This document shows, piece after piece, positions 1-12,061 of a DNA stretch of 64,000 bases; the first letter of the stretch is position 1, and each line of letters begins with the position of its first letter. Made by a program: the position numbers and the translations under genes. The notes beneath the pieces are model-generated. The model made no database searches, was not told the origin of the DNA, and saw nothing but the letters and a program-made list of their open reading frames with translations. The stretch lies in contig ML133488.1 in NCBI GenBank assembly GCA_003864495.1, positions 2,301,193 to 2,365,192 on the forward strand. The letters are read 5' to 3'. The DNA comes from Nemopilema nomurai (lineage: Eukaryota; Cnidaria; Scyphozoa; Rhizostomeae; Rhizostomatidae).

Positions 1-2184
1 CTGCATACTGTAGAAAATAACAACATAAATCAGGAACAACGATTGTGTCTAATGAAGAATGGAGACTTTGCCCAAGAAGAATGTATACAAGTATGGGAGA
101 GATGAGTACTTCAGTGTATGAATTTTTTTCTTGGTGAATATGTGGCAGAGAATATGAAGCAGGAAACATTTTACTGCTGGTCTTGCCTAGTGGTGGGTGA
201 CATATCAACAGTAAGTGTTTTCTTCACTAACATTTTTGAAGAACTTCATATTACAAAATCCATATTTAGATGTCAAATATTAATACAAGGCTCAATAAGT
301 TTATTGACGCAAATAAAATCATATGACCATCATTAATTTTGCTGGAGCTTTATAAACATATCTGGGTTGGTTTTGAAATGAAATAAAATTGTGACCCATG
401 GTCATTTTACATCCACATACCAAGACCACTCAGACCAAGATAGTCAAGTCAGCCAGTGATTACCTTGCCCTTTTGGAGGCCAAGAGCATGGGGACACGGA
501 GAACAGATATGGGGCAATTGGAATCCTACAGGAAAGGGCCACTAACCTTAGGCCTAATATCAAAACGCAAACTGCTTGTAAGAAATGAAACCCTGATACT
601 GCAAAAAGCGAGCATATTGTGAGCATATGCAGGCTCTGACATGTCACTTATTACCACTTACAAACCATTCACCAAGTTATAAGTGGACTATTCTTCGACA
701 CATCCCTTTAATAATAGCTCTCTCTCTTAGGATCTCTCTTAGGATCACTCTTAGGATGTCCTTACATCTTGCCGTTATACTTAGAGAGTCACCATCGATA
801 ATGGGCGTTTTCCACATTTTTGAAGCAAAACTCTCATTAACTTGCTAAAATTCAAGCATGGAGGCAGTCTGTATAAAGGGGAAGGGGGTTACAAGAAATG
901 AGTGAAGTGGAGAAACTGTTTGATTGTTCCGCCCACAATTTCTTCCACTATATCAAGTAAATGTACAAAATACTTCGCAACAAATTGGTAATAAATTGGT
1001 ATCCCACTGATTTAAACAAAAAAAATTATCAAAATATCATGTCTTAGATATCATTTCATGCGATAAAGGCTAGCCTAATGCCTTGCAATTTAACACTCTA
1101 CCGTCATTTTTCTCCACCGTAAAACATCTTGTAAAAAATCATTATATATATATATATCATATTTATTTCTATTTGGAAACTTTTGAATTGTGCTAGAAAT
1201 GCTCAATACAGACCAAACTGGGTTTTGATCGTTATCTATTAGAAGCCTTATCAATTCGGCCCCTGCCTTTAACTTCTATCACTCTAAATGAGGAAATTTG
1301 CATTGATTTGCAAGCACAAACTCGCACGCTTTGTTTACGTTGTTGATTTGGGTCAACGTTAGGTAAACACCCAAGCAGAGTAGTAGTAGCATTTAGGCCC
1401 CTTTGTTCAATGCCATTGAATTGCTTTGGCAATGCACATACCAGGTATGGTTAATGGATGTTTCACGGATGGAATACTTTTCAAAATAAACTTACCAATG
1501 ACGCAACATAAGCCGCCAATTGTCACAAAGAACAGAAATTGGATCTGTCGCTCCAATTCAAAACCCTGCCCACACACTTGAGGAAGGAGTTGATACCTTC
1601 CCCTTTATTTGAGGATGACAAGATGAGTCGGCATTCTAATGCATTTGCATAAAAGGCGGGTTCCAAGTTAGGATAGTCTGCCCGCGGCAAATCAAACAGA
1701 ACCGCGGGACATGCTTCCAATCCAAAGAGAATAATAATAATGATACCCTTCAATGGCTTCAATGAATTTTTATAAGAATAAGTTTGTATGGTTTTATGAA
1801 ACTTTATCATATTTCTTAAATAGTGAGGGGGAAATGTGGCAATTTGCAGCTTAATGTTGCAAGAAGGCGTATTTTACCATGAAGATTTCTAAAGAAATCT
1901 ATTCATGTTTTTGCTGAAACATTTATTAATTGTGTACTGTAGGATTTTGGTATTTTACGAATTTTCTAACCTGTAGTGACCTAAGCCTGTTTTAACGATA
2001 TTTCCTTAGCTCGCATTTCCTGCTGTGGAGACTCTGGCTAACAATACCCCTTCAATCATATTTCATCATCGTCATTTTTGCCTTCATTTGTACAAACAAA
2101 TGCGTTTTAGTTATTCTAGATAATTATAATCATAATACAAAATACAATACGCGTCAAATAAAATCAATAATCAAATACAATACA
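1..2184. other. Gene-free left flank
   Basis: I see no supportable gene. Short open frames on both strands lack splice context, family motifs or convincing composition. Three tandem 12-bp units sharing the core CTCTTAGGAT lie at 722-757, and a short TA run sits near 1143-1160. The stretch ends at the hAT element that begins at 2185. Confidence 0.6.
722..757. repeat. 3 x 12-bp tandem repeat
   Basis: The core CTCTTAGGAT starts at 724, 736 and 748, a period of 12 bp, with one or two differences between units. It is a minor local tandem duplication with no evident function. Confidence 0.85.
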
Positions 2185-5100
2185 CAGGGCCGTCGAGAGA
2201 CGGGCCGGGCCCCAGGGCTGGGACTGTCATGGGGCCCCACCGTCGAAGGCTGCAAAAACCTTTTTTGGGTTACGCCCTTAGCAATGCAGTTAGATGGACT
2301 GTAAAAGGCATTAATTTTGAAATCAAGGCCCCCAGAAACACTTGAATTTGTATTTTAAGGTCTTTAACAGAACATATAATTAGTGACTATATAAAATAAA
2401 TCATTAAAACAAATCAGAGTTAATTTAATGTTTAAAAAACTGCTTTTCTTGCTTTCCTCATGGCGAAATCCTTAATTACATTTGTAAAATCCATTTTTCT
2501 TGCTGTTTCACTCTCGATGCTTAAGACGGCCAAATCTGAAAGTCGTTGCTGAGTCATTGTGCTCCTCAAAAAGTTCTTTATTTGCTTGAGTTTGCTAAAT
2601 GATCGCTCAGCCGAAGCAACGGTCACGGGCAGTGTGCAAAAAATTCTCAATGCTGTACACACGTTGAAAAAAATCTCATCAAGTTTAAATTGGCTTATGC
2701 TGTTTAATAACTGCAACGGATTCAACGATTTCTCTCCAAAATTTGCCTTGTGGATTGACCTGATGTGGACCATTTCTTCTCTCAGTCCATCGAGGCAAAT
2801 ATCCACTTCATATTTACTGGCAAAGATGTCACAGGCCTGCAAAATTTCCTCTTCAGACATAATCAAGTACTCCCAAAGAAAGCTGAACGTGTGGTAAATG
2901 CGATTTGCAGCATCAAAGCGTGTTGTCAAACCTGAAATCACGGAATCAACAATTGTATGGAATACATCACGCTTGAATGCCCTCGCTTCTCTGCTTTCGA
3001 TTTCATCAGCCTCATCTCCACCTTCTTCGACATCTCTTTTGCTCTTGCGCGTTTTCGGAAATTCAGCCAAAATGTTTAGTGAATTTGCAACTAGCTTCGA
3101 TTCATTCAAAATCATAGGCCATTGGCTGCGCAGTTCCTTAAGCTCGTCAATCAGGCTTCTTAAGTTTGAGACCTCAACATCGATCGTTGCTTCCCTTGCC
3201 TGAATTACTTGGTTTCTTTGGTCGATTGGGACAAGAACCTTCGACCACAAGGCAGACATCACTATGCATGTAAATGATGACACATACTTAATCGCGCCGT
3301 TGACTTCAATGGTTGTTTTCGGGGTAAGATTCAGCAACAGGAGATCTTCAAGGGCGTTCTTGATTCCTGGCAAATGGGCTGCAAATGGTCGGACGCTAGC
3401 AACGCGATCAGTCCATCTTGTACATGATAATCCATGTAGTGACGACCCAACATGGCTTAGTAAAATGTTCCATCTCTGTGGACTGCACGAGAAAAGGTTG
3501 TATATAGTTTGTACCATACCAAAAAATGTAACAGCTTCAGGACAGCATACGGCGGAATTGGTACCACAGAGATTCAACGAGTGGCAGGCACAGGGTGAGT
3601 ACAGGCACAAAGGATTGACCGAATTCACATGCTGCTGAGCACCATTATATCTCCCTGACATGTTGGCAGCATTATCATAGCCTTGGCCTCGACAGTCAGC
3701 AATAGGTATTCCGTACTTCTCCAAAGTCTTCAAAATTAAGTTAGCGATCTCGAGACCCGACTTCTTAAAACAGTCAACAAAGGCTAGAAATCTTTCTTGA
3801 ACTGTGAAAATCTCACCGTCATTGGTAAGGTACCTAAGAATGAAGGTAGTTTGCTCTGTGTGACTTGCATCTGGTGTGCCATCAACCATAATCGCAAAGT
3901 ACTTTGAGACCTTGCGCTCTTCTAAAATATGATTTCTCACTTGTGCAGCACAAATATTTATAAACTCATTTTGAGATTCTGGTGACAAATAGTGAGCCTG
4001 GAGTCTAGTCCCTTTCTCTTGTGCGGATTTCACTTTACCAATGTGCTCTTGAAGAAGAGGATCGTAACGTGCAAGCAACTCTAAAATCCCAAGAAAGTTG
4101 CCGTTGTGCGTATCACCAATCTTCTCTGAATCCCCACGAAACGCAAGCCCTCGCTCTCCAAGAAACATGACTACGTCAAGGATTCGTTGCAGTAACATTT
4201 TCCATCTTTCTGCTTCAGACAAAACACTTTTCTCCAATAACAAATCTACATCAGCATCTGCTTCTAAGCGTCGTTGAAGCTCACGCCATGCCAAGTAACA
4301 CTTGATGTGGGCATTGCCTCTCTCATGTTCTGGGAGTCTTTCCCACAATCTTTTCCAGCTGTCGTTCGCTCCCCAACCACAAGGAGAAGCCAATTTTGAT
4401 TTTGAACCATTATCAATAGTGTGGCCAAACAACCTGCATGGCAAACAATAGAGTGCAGCCTTTGTAGGACTGAAAACAAGCCAGCTTCTTCTTACTAACT
4501 CCCCATTTTGCTGCTTCACATTTAGGACCGTTGTTGGAAATTTGTGGCCGTCGCAATCTTTGGGAAACTCTGGAGGATGAGGCAAATTACCAGTTCTAAC
4601 AACCTTTTCTAACTCCTTTATCGTTGGAAATCCGGTCAATGTGCCGACATCAAAACTAAATGATCCACTATGGACAGTATCTTGATTTAATGACGAATCA
4701 GTAGTGCTTTCTCTACTTTCTGTGGTGTCATGGTCTACCGAAGCAGCCAAGCCGTCTGTGTCCTCTTCTTCTTCAGCAGTGCTTTGAACAGAGCTTTCGC
4801 CAGGTTTATTTAAAATTGAATCACCTTCATTGTCTCTTTTGTAAGCACCAACCTCAAACAATGTGCGAGAGGCTTTCTTTGTTTCTTTTTCTCGTATCTT
4901 TTTTTCCTGCCTTTTCTGAGCACCAGACTTGTGCCTGTAAGATGACATCGCAGGGGTTGGTTGGATCGTGATCCCGCTTAGTGATTTTGATGAAGACTTT
5001 TATAGCGTTTGGATTTGTCTTGGTTCTTCGCATGTGCTTTTTCTCTGGTGTACGCCGTGAATGGAAGATTTACTTTTACGTTTATAGGAAGTCCACACAA

Positions 5101-5425
5101 GCAATAACTAAAACATTTGACCTAAAAGTAGATGTATGTAAGTGCAATCGAATTTTTCGGCTTCCGGAGAAGTATATTATGATCGTCAGTGTTTTAATTA
5201 TAAACCATAACAGGAAAAGGCCCTCATCATAGACCAGCTTGTTGATCGCTTGTTGAAAGATTAAATTTCGAATATCAATCGGGTCATGGGCCCACTCTGC
5301 CAATGCTGCTAATTGAAAACTCATAGCCAAAAATAAATACCTTATTTTCTACGGGCCCCTCAAGGCCCCGGGCCCCCTGGTAACTACCCTGGCTACCCCC
5401 CCCTCTCGACGGTCCTGACAATACA
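2177..5425 (-). mobile_element. Complete hAT DNA transposon with 8-bp TSD
   Basis: The element spans 2185-5417 (3233 bp). Its left end CAGGGCCGTCGAGAG (2185-2199) is the inverse of the right end CTCTCGACGGTCCTG (5403-5417) with one mismatch in 15. The 8 bp outside each end are identical, ACAATACA at 2177-2184 and 5418-5425. An 8-bp target duplication is the hAT signature. Inside is one uninterrupted transposase gene on the - strand. GC-rich subterminal DNA (about 2200-2250 and 5350-5400) contrasts with AT-rich surroundings. An intact frame and an undecayed duplication imply recent insertion. This is a candidate autonomous copy; activity is inferred, not shown. Confidence 0.95.
2432..4948 (-). 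CDS. hAT transposase (ZMYM1/TTF-type finger family)
   Basis: This single-exon 838-residue protein starts at the ATG complementary to 4946-4948. It would cut and paste the surrounding element in the nucleus. Order of parts: a basic, charged N-terminus (1-95) with Glu/Asp runs; a TTF-type zinc-finger region (about 120-225; C168, C171, and His residues near 207-214); an RNase H-like DUF4371 core with VDGTPD (candidate catalytic D356) and RGQGYDNAANMSG (candidate D425), followed by the family-typical CxCHxLN segment near 453-459; and a C-terminal hAT dimerisation region with SAERSFSKLK (candidate catalytic E781). Database hits to such proteins are often called 'zinc finger MYM-type protein 1-like' or '52 kDa repressor-like'. 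No stop or frameshift interrupts it, and no introns are needed. It could be a domesticated gene, but the intact element ends and target duplication argue for a transposon. Confidence 0.93.
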   Translation of the reverse strand: MSSYRHKSGAQKRQEKKIREKETKKASRTLFEVGAYKRDNEGDSILNKPGESSVQSTAEEEEDTDGLAASVDHDTTESRESTTDSSLNQDTVHSGSFSFDVGTLTGFPTIKELEKVVRTGNLPHPPEFPKDCDGHKFPTTVLNVKQQNGELVRRSWLVFSPTKAALYCLPCRLFGHTIDNGSKSKLASPCGWGANDSWKRLWERLPEHERGNAHIKCYLAWRELQRRLEADADVDLLLEKSVLSEAERWKMLLQRILDVVMFLGERGLAFRGDSEKIGDTHNGNFLGILELLARYDPLLQEHIGKVKSAQEKGTRLQAHYLSPESQNEFINICAAQVRNHILEERKVSKYFAIMVDGTPDASHTEQTTFILRYLTNDGEIFTVQERFLAFVDCFKKSGLEIANLILKTLEKYGIPIADCRGQGYDNAANMSGRYNGAQQHVNSVNPLCLYSPCACHSLNLCGTNSAVCCPEAVTFFGMVQTIYNLFSCSPQRWNILLSHVGSSLHGLSCTRWTDRVASVRPFAAHLPGIKNALEDLLLLNLTPKTTIEVNGAIKYVSSFTCIVMSALWSKVLVPIDQRNQVIQAREATIDVEVSNLRSLIDELKELRSQWPMILNESKLVANSLNILAEFPKTRKSKRDVEEGGDEADEIESREARAFKRDVFHTIVDSVISGLTTRFDAANRIYHTFSFLWEYLIMSEEEILQACDIFASKYEVDICLDGLREEMVHIRSIHKANFGEKSLNPLQLLNSISQFKLDEIFFNVCTALRIFCTLPVTVASAERSFSKLKQIKNFLRSTMTQQRLSDLAVLSIESETARKMDFTNVIKDFAMRKARKAVF

Positions 5426-8400
5426 CGTCTTAACTCAGCCATACTGGACGAAAAAGCTCAACGAAGGAAAAGTCACTTCAAGTTAATGAAAATTGCCATT
5501 GGCAACCACACAACCTACAAATCCGGCGCGATATAGAATGCAGGGAAAAACGTACAAGCACATCTAATCATATCGTAGAACTTGAATAAATTGCAGAAAT
5601 GTTACCTTGGCTTTTCTCGTCAAAAGAAATAAATGCGACCCTTCCAAATTTCCTGTCGCCTTTGAACGTCAGCAAAAATTCTCATGAAGCTAACCTCGAG
5701 AACCTTAGAATGCGGTGCGAAAACCGAAAATCTGCATTTCACAGCTAAAAGTCATTTTGATTATTGGATGTCTCAAGTTTCCTTCCAATGGCGCAATCTT
5801 ATTCTAAAAACGTCCAATGGCGCAATCTTTCGTAATGATGACGCAACTTTGATATGTCCATTGAAAACAAAAGCAAAATCTTATGAAGCTCTGTCTCTTT
5901 CGCAATTTCCAGGCTTGCAACATGTATTTCAAGCGTAATTTCATTTGCTGCCAAAATAATAACCTTCTTTTATTCATTTAAGAAGCAAATGATTTCTGAC
6001 AGATTTTATGCGAGGATTGGGCAAATTGAGGAATTGATTTGGTAGTAAAGATGGCACGCCTCTCTATGCGTTTGTATGATATTTATTTTGATTTGCTTCA
6101 ATGGAAACGCAAAGCCTAAGACAGTTGGCTCAGTTTTCACATGAAAGCTGAGTTCTGGAAACACAGCCGAAGACCATGCGGTTGATTCGGGTTCTTCTTA
6201 TGATGGTGAAGAGACAGTTCGACGCGATGGGGCTAGGCCAATTGGCCTAAGCTCCGAATAGTAGAACACGGGAGAGACTCTATTCTGATGTTATCTATAT
6301 TGATTCAATAGCAAGACTAAAGTGAACAATGCACACACATAAAATGAACGGAAGGCAATTAAGAGAACAATACGAACGTCACTATACATGTTGACAGACA
6401 AACACATGAGATATTACGAAACATATCCACTTGTATTTGAATTGTTAGCATTTTTAGGGAGAAAAGATTTTCCTCCCTATTCAATGCACTAAATTATATT
6501 TATTTATTTATTTTAGAATTTAGCAGTAGGGTCACGGAAGGGGTTGAGGAGTGAAGTTCGGTTTATTGAAGTGTTCTGAGAGCACAGATTGCAAAAATAA
6601 TGTAAAGAGTGCAAATTTTATCGAGTGAGAAATCTTTTTTTATGTAGCCATTTTAACGCATCGCATCGGATTTGTATAAAGATTTGTTTATAATCAGTTC
6701 TTGTTGTTCCAAATTTTGTTCATTATTTGTTGTCGAACTCAGGTCCAAAAGGGGAAATTGCTGCCTTTTTGAACAAGGAGTTTCTGTATTGTGTTGTATT
6801 GGTTGGAAGAAATACGCCATCGGTGGATCATTTTCAATAATAAACATTGTAAGAGCTGGAGAAATTGGAAAAAATCGAAAAATTAATAAACGGGAAGGGG
6901 GGCTTATTAGGCACCCAAGAGTATGCTTATCGACACGTTCTCGCATTATTCAGCATTCTGAGCAAGGAAAGGTGCTTCATCTATCCACTGGAATTTTCAA
7001 AACATATTCCACTTGATGACGAAAATCTAGCATACAAGAGAAAAGTCGGCGCAAGGAAGGCCCCACTCTCTTCACTCTTTATTCTACCTACTATTCTTTA
7101 TTCTTTACTTCTTTCATGTATAACTGTTCGTGACAGTGTTGGATTAGCAATCATGCCACTTAATTTGGACGGGGAAATATAAGGCATGCATGAAATCCTT
7201 GTAGCTCTTTACTCCCTTTGTTTTAAATGAAATCCTTGACGCCCTTCACTCCCTTTGTTTTAAATGTCCCATCTGCATTCAACTTTAATACAATTCCTTA
7301 CCAACCCAAGACAGAACAAAACCCATCGCTGTCATCTTAAAGAAGTGCTGTGGCAGCACGCAAACTTTGCTCTTGTGACAAAGATAAGGGAACCAGTCAT
7401 TCTAAAATATATATGTTTGAGCAAATTATATCTCTGGCTGCTCTTCCTCTAACTTAGGTCAATTACGATTTATGAAAACCAGGCCATAACCGGAATTATT
7501 TCAAGCAAGAATCGACATCCAGTTTGTTGGACTAAAGAATCATTTTCATATAGAGACGTTCAGCAACTAGCCTCAATGTTGCGTTCAGGCTTCGTTTGTA
7601 GAAGTTCGAATTTATTTCCTGATAATCACTGAATCCATGTGAAATTTCTTCCTTATTCATCTAGTTAGGCTTTGATCTCGAGTGTATTTCTTCTAGCAAT
7701 TGTATAGGTATGTCAGACTTCTTCGAATGTTGAATGAATCTATAATTTTGGACCATGAAGCAAAATTACAGTTAATTTTGGACCTCTTTCAGGCGTCTTA
7801 TATTTCACTTTTCTACACGGACAACATGGAAACATTCACCAAACTTCTACCTCGACAGCAACATATGGAGAATAACTACAAACAGTTTATGGCCATAACC
7901 AAGGTGGTTTCCGGAGGAGCATAATCAATACTCAGGATAAGCTGTAATTTAATTAAAAGAGCTAGGGGCATCGCGTAGAGCTAATGTGACGAAAGGAATA
8001 TGAAATTTAAGGTCACTTTGACCCAATAAGAAAGTGAGTTGCCGAGCGTTTTGTTTGGCAAGGTATGATAGAACACGGTTGGTTTTTTCTTTCCATACTT
8101 TGTGGCCCAAGGAAAAAAACACTTCGGTATACAGCACAGCTCGAGTTGGGGCTATTAAGTTGCCGGTATGGTGCAGCATAGATGTCATGTATGAAATGGG
8201 GAATTTATACGGATGGGGCTAGGGGGCCTTGCCTCCCCTTCACTTGCCTCCCCCTTTTCTCAGAAATCTTTTGCTTATTGGTTAGTGTTTCCGCCCATTG
8301 CTCAGACATTCTCTCTAAATTCGGCTATATCCCTAGATGCATACAAAGCTTTCGCCCATCTAGCTTGCACACAATTTAATGCAAGCTGAAGGAGATTCCT

Positions 8401-9355
8401 TCCTTTTAATCTTTAAATGCCACCTTTTAATGGACGTAGCCATCCTTTGAGTGGGATGGGACTAAAGAGGGCTAGCGCACCTTAAACTTCTCTTACAAAA
8501 GTATCGCACAGGCTGAATCAAAATGGCCGCCAAAACGCCTCAACTTTGCTAAAGGTAAAATTACTGAGGGTAATACCAATTACCTACGAAAAGACTTGCT
8601 TACGCCATACCATTCATGATTGCCTTGGAAACCTACCTGTGCAATACTTTGTAAGGCATTGTACAGAAGTTATCAAAGCTGGTTAGACTTTGAACAACTA
8701 AATGACAGAATCTTTTTAATCGAATTTTTGAATTTTACAATGAAATTAAAAATAATCATAGCGTGAATTAAAGCGTTTGAAATTCATAATATTACACATC
8801 AATAACTTTAACACTTAAATAGCTGATGCCTTGTGAAATTCATCATGGACGCAATTAATACTCACTTCAATGATATCATAATTTTACTTTAGTAGATATT
8901 GAATTCAATAAACATTTCTAGAGAAATGTTCGCCTTTATTTTTTATTAATCGTTCAAACGCTTCGATTACATGAACTTTTTTGAAAATTTCAATTACACA
9001 AAAGAAACATCTATTGAAGGGATTTCTAGCAATGAAATTAAAGAGACTTTTCAAGTGAACTCAATTCTATTTACAATTATTCTAAACTGGCGTTTGATCA
9101 TTATTGTCTGTTTGTAAGTCTTTATTTTTGCAAATAATTACTAAAATGCACGTCCCTTCTCTGTTTAAAACAGATATTGGTACATAGTCCCTGATTTTTT
9201 TAATTGCTTACAAATGGGAATTGTCTGCTTTGGGTAAACAAAACAGCAAAAGAATCTTAAGATCGCTCAAACTTATTCTAAATTTTGTAATGCCATGCAG
9301 GATTATTATCACCATCTCATAAGAATCAGTCGAAGCTTGGTAAGTTGCTCTTCTT
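5426..9355. other. Intergenic, no supportable gene
   Basis: About 3.9 kb between the hAT element and the receptor gene. Open frames of 60-115 codons occur on both strands, but none shows a recognisable family or splice partners. A 17-bp direct repeat (TCCAATGGCGCAATCTT) occurs at 5784-5800 and 5813-5829. A longer tandem duplication lies at 7191-7264. Confidence 0.55.
7191..7264. repeat. 37-bp tandem duplication
   Basis: Two adjacent units (7191-7227 and 7228-7264) both start TGAAATCCTT and end CCCTTTGTTTTAAA plus two or three bases. They differ by a few substitutions in the middle. No coding role is seen. Confidence 0.85.
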
Positions 9356-10164
9356 ATGTTGGCGATGGAAAAAATCCTTCAGGTGACAAACACAGTGATT
9401 TCGGTCTTGGCAGTGGTGTTGAATGGCGTTGGACTCTTCATATTGTCTAAATCAGGTGCGAAAAACTCGAATCAGATAATCATCATAAAGAGCATTAGTT
9501 GCAGTGACATTTTGATCTCAATTTTGTGGCTTTTATGGGACGTTTTCACACAATATCTCCACCCGGAGAACAATCAAATTTATTACAGACTTTCGTGCTT
9601 TCTTTTGATGGCATACTTAATTTGGATGTTATCATTGTGCCATCTGACTATTGACAGATTTATCGGTGCGAATTTCCCAATCAAGTACAAGGTATTTGTC
9701 TCAAAGAGAAAGACCCTGATTGCTGTTGTCATTGCGTGGTTACTTGGTACATTAAATGCCATAGCAGCCGTTCTCTTTTTTCCTGACTCGATTGTGGATA
9801 GGATTGCTGAAGGATGGGTGTTTCTGAACTTGCTTTTCGTGATTCTCTTCATCACAACTTATTCAACGATTTGCTTGCGTATGGTTGATCGAAATTGAGA
9901 CATCAGAGATCTGGTCCGCGATTTGGCACCCAGAAGCTGTTTCGCATGGTGTTTTGCTTGCTGACGTCATTCACGCTGCTTGAAGTTGGACCAACCGTTG
10001 CAACAGTTGTAATTAGTCATCTCAACCCCAATATGACAAAGAGTTGGATTAAAAATCTTTCTGTTTGTTACAGAATCAATCTTCTCGTCGATCCGCTTTT
10101 TTACGTTCTTCTCCAACCCAAAGCCAGACGAAAACTCTCTTCAATGCTTAAATGTAGGAGGTGA
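9356..10164 (+). pseudogene. Rhodopsin-like (class A) GPCR with one frameshift
   Basis: The first frame (9356-9898) encodes about 180 residues with TM1-TM5. TM3 ends in a DRY-like DRF motif (TIDRF) followed by a basic loop, FPIKYKVFVSKRKT. At 9896-9898 a TGA ends this frame, and the adjacent frame from about 9895 continues with TM6, TM7 and a DPLFY motif (the usual NPxxY position), then a basic helix-8-like tail ending at 10164. A single missing base near 9891-9896 explains the break. Without the frameshift the protein would be about 270 residues and a complete small receptor. The ligand is unknown. The gene has no introns, as is usual for cnidarian receptor expansions. It may be a true pseudogene or carry a base-calling error in the AAATT tract. 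A decayed paralogue lies downstream. Confidence 0.8.
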
Positions 10165-12061
10165 ATCAGCTGGAATGGAGGTAAAAAGGCTGGATCAAGA
10201 ATTGCTTCGGACATATGCAGAAATCTTGCACCCACCTGCCTAGATTGGATCTGTTCCTTCACGTTGATAACAGAACTACAGCTTGATGTGAGTCGATCTG
10301 GTGTGGAAGAAAGCCGGTCGAAGCAAGCGCACCATTATCATATGTAGAAGAAACTTTCTTTAAGTGCAATGGATATTGTCAGAAAGATAGCCTTGCCTGT
10401 TGCTATTTTCGTTTTTGTGACTTAAAAAATGTAAAATTCTCTCCATATTCATATTTTATCGTGCATAAAGCAGCAAGGACTATGTATATATGATTTCACA
10501 TTATAACAAGAAACTCTTTCATTCCTCGCCCACTATTCTTGTTTATCTCTTGATATTCTCAGTGTTCAGCATGTGCAAATATCAGGAAAAAAACTAGAAG
10601 ATTCGTTCATAGTGCTTACTGATAGAGCTGCTCTGTTGAAACCTGACTATAGGTAAATAAAGCTTGATTGTGATTTCCTGAGCTACGCAAAACTCAACGT
10701 TTGGTCTCGTCTGCTACCTAGTGAAAACATGCATAGGCCTCTGCTCTGGATGGCCTTGAAACGCAGCTTCTTGTTTGCCATTTTCGCAAGCTGATCAGCA
10801 CTATAAGTAACCTTTGAGCATTCTTACAAATTGATGGCAGGATTTTGACTCAGAAATTTCCTTTGAAAGGTCCCTTTTCCATCAAATTGAATTTGGAATC
10901 CGAGCTGATTGTTTGATTTCTTATCATTCGCCATTTTTTAATATGATGCTTTTTTACAAACCGTGCTAATTTGATTATCACTTGTGACCGAACAAAGATT
11001 TTACAGAAAATGTTGACCACAAGCTTAAAGAAATAGGGCTGGTTAAAACATTGCCAGTCTACAACGTTTGCCACAATTGCTAGTAACAGTTTGAAGTTGT
11101 TGCCCTCCATAGAACAACAGCAATTTTTCTTTAATTCTAAAAGGAGCGATCTATTCTAGAAGTGATATACTTGCTTCGTCTTCAATGAGTAGCCAATGGT
11201 TGTGGTACACCCAGTTAGGAAGTATGATTATCTCTGATTCTACCAACAAGATTCTGCATACGTCTGCTTAGCAAACGAAAAGACCTTCAAGTCTGCAAGT
11301 TTTACCCACATCTTCTCAAAGAAACAGTACAGCCTAACAAATGTATTCGATGCCATTTTACCTGTTAAAGTTCCACAATGCTTAAAATAATAAAGATAAT
11401 GAAAATATTGCTGGTATTAGTCATTACCCAAAATGCTGAAATTTAATCGAGTTTAGAAACTCTCAGTAAACCTGTTCCAAAGAATTCACAATAATTCTTT
11501 GAATAATAAAAAAAGTTAGTGACTTATATTGAATTAAGGCAACTCTGAATTCATACTAAATCTACTGACTTTACATGCGTGAAGATGACAAAATATTACA
11601 AGCATGGTCTACTCGTACAGATGTGATTATAATGTTCCAAGGAACGCACTTAATTTCTGTGAAGGTGTAAGGAAAACTGCTATTAAATTCATGAATTTTA
11701 GCGAATATTTATGACGCATGCTATAATACTGAAAGCTTTTTTGCGATGAGGAGCAAAGGTTTAAATCTATTGTTAAACCTCTTTTACGATTCAAAGTTAT
11801 TGCCATTACTGCGGAGAAAATATGAAAATTCATATCAAGCTGGCAAATATTTCACGAAGCGATGAAGCAATTCAAATGTTGTTTGGTTGTCATTTGAAGA
11901 CAGGTGTTAATTCACAATCACTCACAGTTCTTGAGTAATTTCCAACTTAACTTTATTTAGAGTTGCGCTATGTTTACAGTTGATTTTTACCTATTCTAAG
12001 TAAACAGATCAGCAATGATTTTTTTAAACTGTAAAACCTAATTAAAGACCACCTGCTATCT
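10165..12061. other. Intergenic between two receptor copies
   Basis: No gene is supported. The stretch is AT-rich with scattered short frames on both strands that lack motifs. The homology shared by the two receptor copies resumes at about 12062. Confidence 0.55.

Noticed and set aside
3264..3638. Open + frames inside the hAT transposase gene
   Set aside because: They are antisense shadows of the transposase on the other strand, with no motif of their own.
7700..7924. 74-codon + frame with coding-like composition (EAKLQLILDLFQASYI, METFTKLL)
   Set aside because: It could be a terminal exon, but no upstream exon, family motif or splice partner could be found, so it is not called.
10850..11110. 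86-codon - frame rich in hydrophobic and basic residues
   Set aside because: It resembles chance translation of AT-rich DNA, with no motif, splice context or neighbouring homologous exon.
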